Assembly (NCBI GenBank): GCA_013368315.1 | Contig: JAACJM010000004.1 | Coordinates: forward strand, 992,001 to 1,056,000 | Origin: Tetrapyrgos nigripes | Lineage: Eukaryota > Basidiomycota > Agaricomycetes > Agaricales > Campanellaceae | Direction: 5' to 3' | DNA length: 64,000 nucleotides | In this document: positions 60,874-64,000 of the stretch, piece by piece | Numbering within the stretch: the stretch's first letter is position 1 | Layout: each line of letters begins with the position of its first letter | Made by a program: the position numbers and the translations under genes | The notes under the pieces: generated by a model | What the model saw: only the letters and a program-made list of their open reading frames with translations | Database searches by the model: none | What the model was told of the DNA's origin: nothing

Positions 60874-61498
60874 TGTACGGCTCAGTCCGTTCTGATAGTT
60901 TGACAGGTGATGATGGACGTGGTGATTGATTCTGCGCAGGACGTTGATACAAAGAAAGAAGAAACTTATCTTTTCTCCTTGCGTCATTCTCAGTTTCCAC
61001 AGAAATCTCACTCTCCTATTGCTATCTCTCTTTGACATAAACTGTGTTTTGTATAACTTTGTGATCGAACCAGCCAAGCTGTCTCCATTCCTTTGCATCC
61101 ACTCTCCTTTCATTCCGAAGAATGGGACATCCATCGAGATCACCCATCAATCAATTACTTTCTCTCCTTTGTTCATGGATTTCCTCATAGTTCCTTGCTT
61201 TCTCTCCGTGTGTCTCATGATATTCTCATCGTATACATATCTTCCGTACAATACTTCCGCTTCATTCATATAAATCTATGCCTTGCTCGTTGTCCCGTTC
61301 TCAGGTCACTTTCTCTCTCTCGAATTTTAAATTTCCCTATATTTATATGGCAGGGCATCTTGTAACCGTGTGTTTGTTACTGCTTTAATAGGTCTGTAAA
61401 AGCAGGGATAGGATTAATAGAAATATGAATGTTGGAGAGTATCACAATACATTAGTTTGCTTTGGACGCGACGAGACTCGCGTCTCGCAACTGTCATC
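60874..61498. other. Intergenic region
   Basis: This holds the 3' UTR of the PIN4-like gene and the promoter of TRAPPC13. It is pyrimidine-rich (TTCTCTCTC tracts), with open frames that look accidental. No gene was recognised. Confidence 0.5.
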
Positions 61499-63699
61499 AT
61501 GACCTCCACCGATGCGCCTGCACACTTGCTCTCCCTCAAGGTAATGAGGCTGTCGGTGTGTACACTCTTATTCCAGTACTCCCTCTCGTTCATGTCGTCT
61601 TTCACAGCGACCAGCCTTGTCTAGTGCATGGCAGCCATTTTACTCGTCTTCACCCTCTTTCTCAGCGCACTCTACTGAATCCATCGTCTCTCTCCAAGGA
61701 AAAACCCCACTCCCAGGCCACCCTAAAACTCTCCGCGATATAACAAGTGCAACAGAACTCTTAACCCTCCCATCTTCCTTCGGATCCATCCAACTTGGCG
61801 AAACCTTTTCAAGTTGCCTTTGCGTGAATAATGAGAGCAAAGCGGAAGTAGAAACTGTTTCTGTCAAAGTAGAGATGCAGACTGTCACTTCAAAGGTGGT
61901 TTTGGCGGAATTTGGCGGATCTGGGCCTGAAGGAAGGCTTTCTGCGGGAGATACTTTGGAGAATGTGGTGCACCATGAGATTAAGGAACTGGGACAGCAT
62001 GTTTTGGCGTGTACGGTTTCTTATCGGTTTCCTTCAAATTTGAGGGGGACGCCTGCTTCGGAGAGGGCTGGTGAGCCCAGTATTCAGACATTTCGGAAGT
62101 TTTACAAGTTTGCGGTGAGTACAGTATCATTTCTTCAACTAATATTGGCGTGTTGATAAATCATTCTCCACCAGGTCACGAACCCTCTGTCTGTCAAGAC
62201 CAAAGTACACCCTTCCAAGTCCCCATCAGCGTTAATGTCTACTGCAGAGAGGGATAAGCTATTCCTTGAAGTACACATTCAGAACCTCACTACCGAACCT
62301 ATCTGGTTTGAACACATGTCTTTTGAACCTGTGGAGAATTGGAATTCCAAGGACCTCAACCTGATAGACGGGGACAAAACGGAGCAGGAAGTCAGTCTGT
62401 ATTCAGGCTCGACTGCCTTGATGCAGCCTCAGGATATGCGACAATACATCTACGTTCTAACACCCAAATCTGTATCACTTGAACCTGTGGTTCATGCTCC
62501 TGGGACTATCATCCCTTTAGGACGTCTAGATATCTCGTGGAGGTCATCATTCGGAGAACCAGGTCGTCTACTTACATCCATGCTTTCACGACGGATACCT
62601 CTCGTCACAGTACCCCAAGCTCCTGTGTCTGCACTTCCACCCCATCTGAAGAAGACGGTAACTTTACCACCACAACCACCATCTCGTCCAACTTCGCCTG
62701 GACCCTCTCAGAGACCTAGCTCTCCTTTTCGAAGTCGACAATCATCTTTCTCTACAGGAGGACGTCCCCAATCCCCCGTCACACTCTCCAGCCCTATTCC
62801 CCTTCCCCATCCTCTCCCCACGACGCACAACATCGAAACTCACCTTTTGGTTAGAAGAATACCCCGAGAGTCTTTGGTCGTCGGCGAACCCTTCACGATC
62901 TCATTCACCCTTATCCTTTCTTGTGCTCTTCCTCCGGAAAGACGTGGCCAACGATTAAAATTGTCATTAATTGTACAACACTTGTCACCTCCCAAACATG
63001 TCCCTGCCCCTCCCGATCCCCCAAGCACCAATCCCCTCCCATTCGAAGTATACAGTCCACGAAACCAATCCACGTCACCGGGATTTTCAACACCTTCACC
63101 TACGTATACAACTTTCAACTATGGTCTCGCTCATCAAAAATTGCTTATAGCTTCGCAAAGTCAAAGCCACATAACCACGAGTTCGCTTGATGTCGACGGA
63201 GAAGGGCATGCGACTCCCAGATCGCATGTTGCCGACCACAAATCCTTCTCGTTATCGTTACCACCACCTTATTTCACAGATGAAGCGCAGTATCAGAAGA
63301 TATCTGGGAAGGTATCGTTTTATGGTCAATCAGCTATTGGGCTTTCCGCCTATAGAGTTGCATGAACAAGCTCAAGCCGCTTCTGGCTCTGGTTCTGGTT
63401 CTGGAACCGGTGTCGTCGCTGGTCCTGGCTCGAATTCCGACAGCAGTGATGATGAGGATGGAAAGACCAAGACTTCTCCCTCTCGTCTTTACGCTACGCA
63501 CGATTTCGAGCTTTCTTTCGTAGCTTCGCAGAAAGGGTTCGCGACTATTGGTGGATTACGGTTATTGTTGGCTGATGATCGATATGTGAAGGACGATAGC
63601 GGTAATGAGGGTGAGGATGAGATGCATATGCATGTTAAACGGAGTGAGGCGCATACTTTGAAGGAATGGGACGTGGTTGGGGAGGTTTTCCTTAGTTGA
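61499..63699 (+). CDS. TRAPPC13: TRAPP complex subunit TRAPPC13, with apparent C-terminal frameshift
   Basis: TRAPPC13 (DUF974 family) is a subunit of the TRAPP tethering complexes in ER-Golgi and Golgi traffic. The start is ATG 61499: LLSLKVMRLS, then an intron to RPALSSAW. The conserved part has LPSSFGSIQLGETFSSCLCVNNES, then VEMQTVTSK, HHEIKELGQHVLACTVSYRF and, after a second intron, FYKFAVTNPLSVKTKVH. The middle block IQNLTTEPIWFEHMSFEP and a family-like end are present. A Pro/Ser-rich insert of about 60 residues lies in the middle. The main frame meets a stop at about 63363, just after QSAIGL. The +1 frame carries the expected PPIELHE and about 110 more residues to 63699, including LSFVASQKGFATIGGLRLLL. 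A one-base change at 63343-63345 would join them. Confidence 0.88.
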
Positions 63700-64000
63700 T
63701 TAGTTTGCAGATTCATAGATTGTTTCGGTGGACCTCTGGGCTTTTTGTACGATTATTAGTATCACACCTCGAGAATAAACTTGCTTGTGTCTTCTATTGG
63801 TTACATTGCGAAACGTTGGCATCTTCTTGCACTACACTATGTATGTGAATGAATGTACACTGTCCTGGTATACTAAGTGTTGAATTAAAAGTGTTAATGG
63901 TTGAAAGTTTCTCCTCCAAGAGCGCATGAGTCATGACGAGGTAACACAAAGAGTAGTCCATGTCCAAAATCGTGATAATTATTTCTATACAGCAATCCAA
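63700..64000. other. Downstream flank
   Basis: This is the 3' flank of TRAPPC13 (AATAAA-like GAATAAAC at about 63772). It is A/T-rich and no gene was recognised in the remaining bases. Confidence 0.5.

Noticed and set aside
63794..64000. Minus-strand open frame at the right edge
   Set aside because: A/T-rich 3' flank with no protein-like pattern; too short and cut by the window edge.

Overview
This window comes from a nuclear chromosome of a filamentous basidiomycete, most likely a mushroom-forming Agaricomycete. The genes are dense, on both strands, and cut by many short GT-AG introns of about 45-75 nt. Neighbours often share divergent promoters of 90-200 bp, and the closest homologues I recognise are basidiomycete-type. 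There is no bacterial operon structure, no CRISPR array, and I found no convincing tRNA or rRNA gene.

Layout. 1-3498: the 3' part of SPT16 (FACT histone chaperone). 3.7-23.9 kb: an accessory region. It holds two tandem copies of a polytopic membrane protein (M1, M2); a 483-aa condensation-like acyltransferase divergent from a 608-aa stand-alone NRPS-type adenylation enzyme; two duplicated GT15 mannosyltransferase genes with a retroelement relic between them; an alpha/beta hydrolase divergent from a third membrane paralogue (M3); and a secreted GH43 glycosidase. 24.6-63.7 kb: mostly conserved housekeeping genes. These are HRQ1 helicase, an SCYL2-type pseudokinase, an acidic orphan, a small membrane protein, a 5'-nucleotidase-family enzyme, biotin-protein ligase, mitochondrial uL15, splicing factor YJU2, DEAH helicase DHX35, cAMP phosphodiesterase PDE1, a low-complexity nuclear-type protein, endocytic scaffold EDE1, the UBE2C ubiquitin-conjugating enzyme, a PIN4-like RRM protein and TRAPPC13.

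How the genes may work together. The 3.7-22.1 kb block looks like a small biosynthetic locus. The adenylation enzyme keeps the amino-acid-binding Asp and the catalytic Lys but has no carrier domain. The divergent acyltransferase keeps the HxxxD catalytic motif. A hydrolase and three related membrane proteins lie close by. I infer a carrier-free, split-NRPS-like acyl-amino-acid pathway; the sequence alone does not prove this. The block has been reshaped by two tandem duplications, of 1.2 kb and about 2.7 kb. The second duplication broke inside the hydrolase gene, left a 3' fragment behind, and allowed the two GT15 copies to diverge in splicing and at the C-terminus.

Other points. There is a run of 29 G inside intron 1 of the nucleotidase gene, an apparent one-base frameshift near the end of TRAPPC13, a tandem intron-exon duplication in the 49.4-52.8 kb gene, and a shared promoter between two spliceosomal genes (YJU2 and DHX35). 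Gene ends are CDS ends. Introns were placed by eye from GT-AG sites, reading phase and family similarity.
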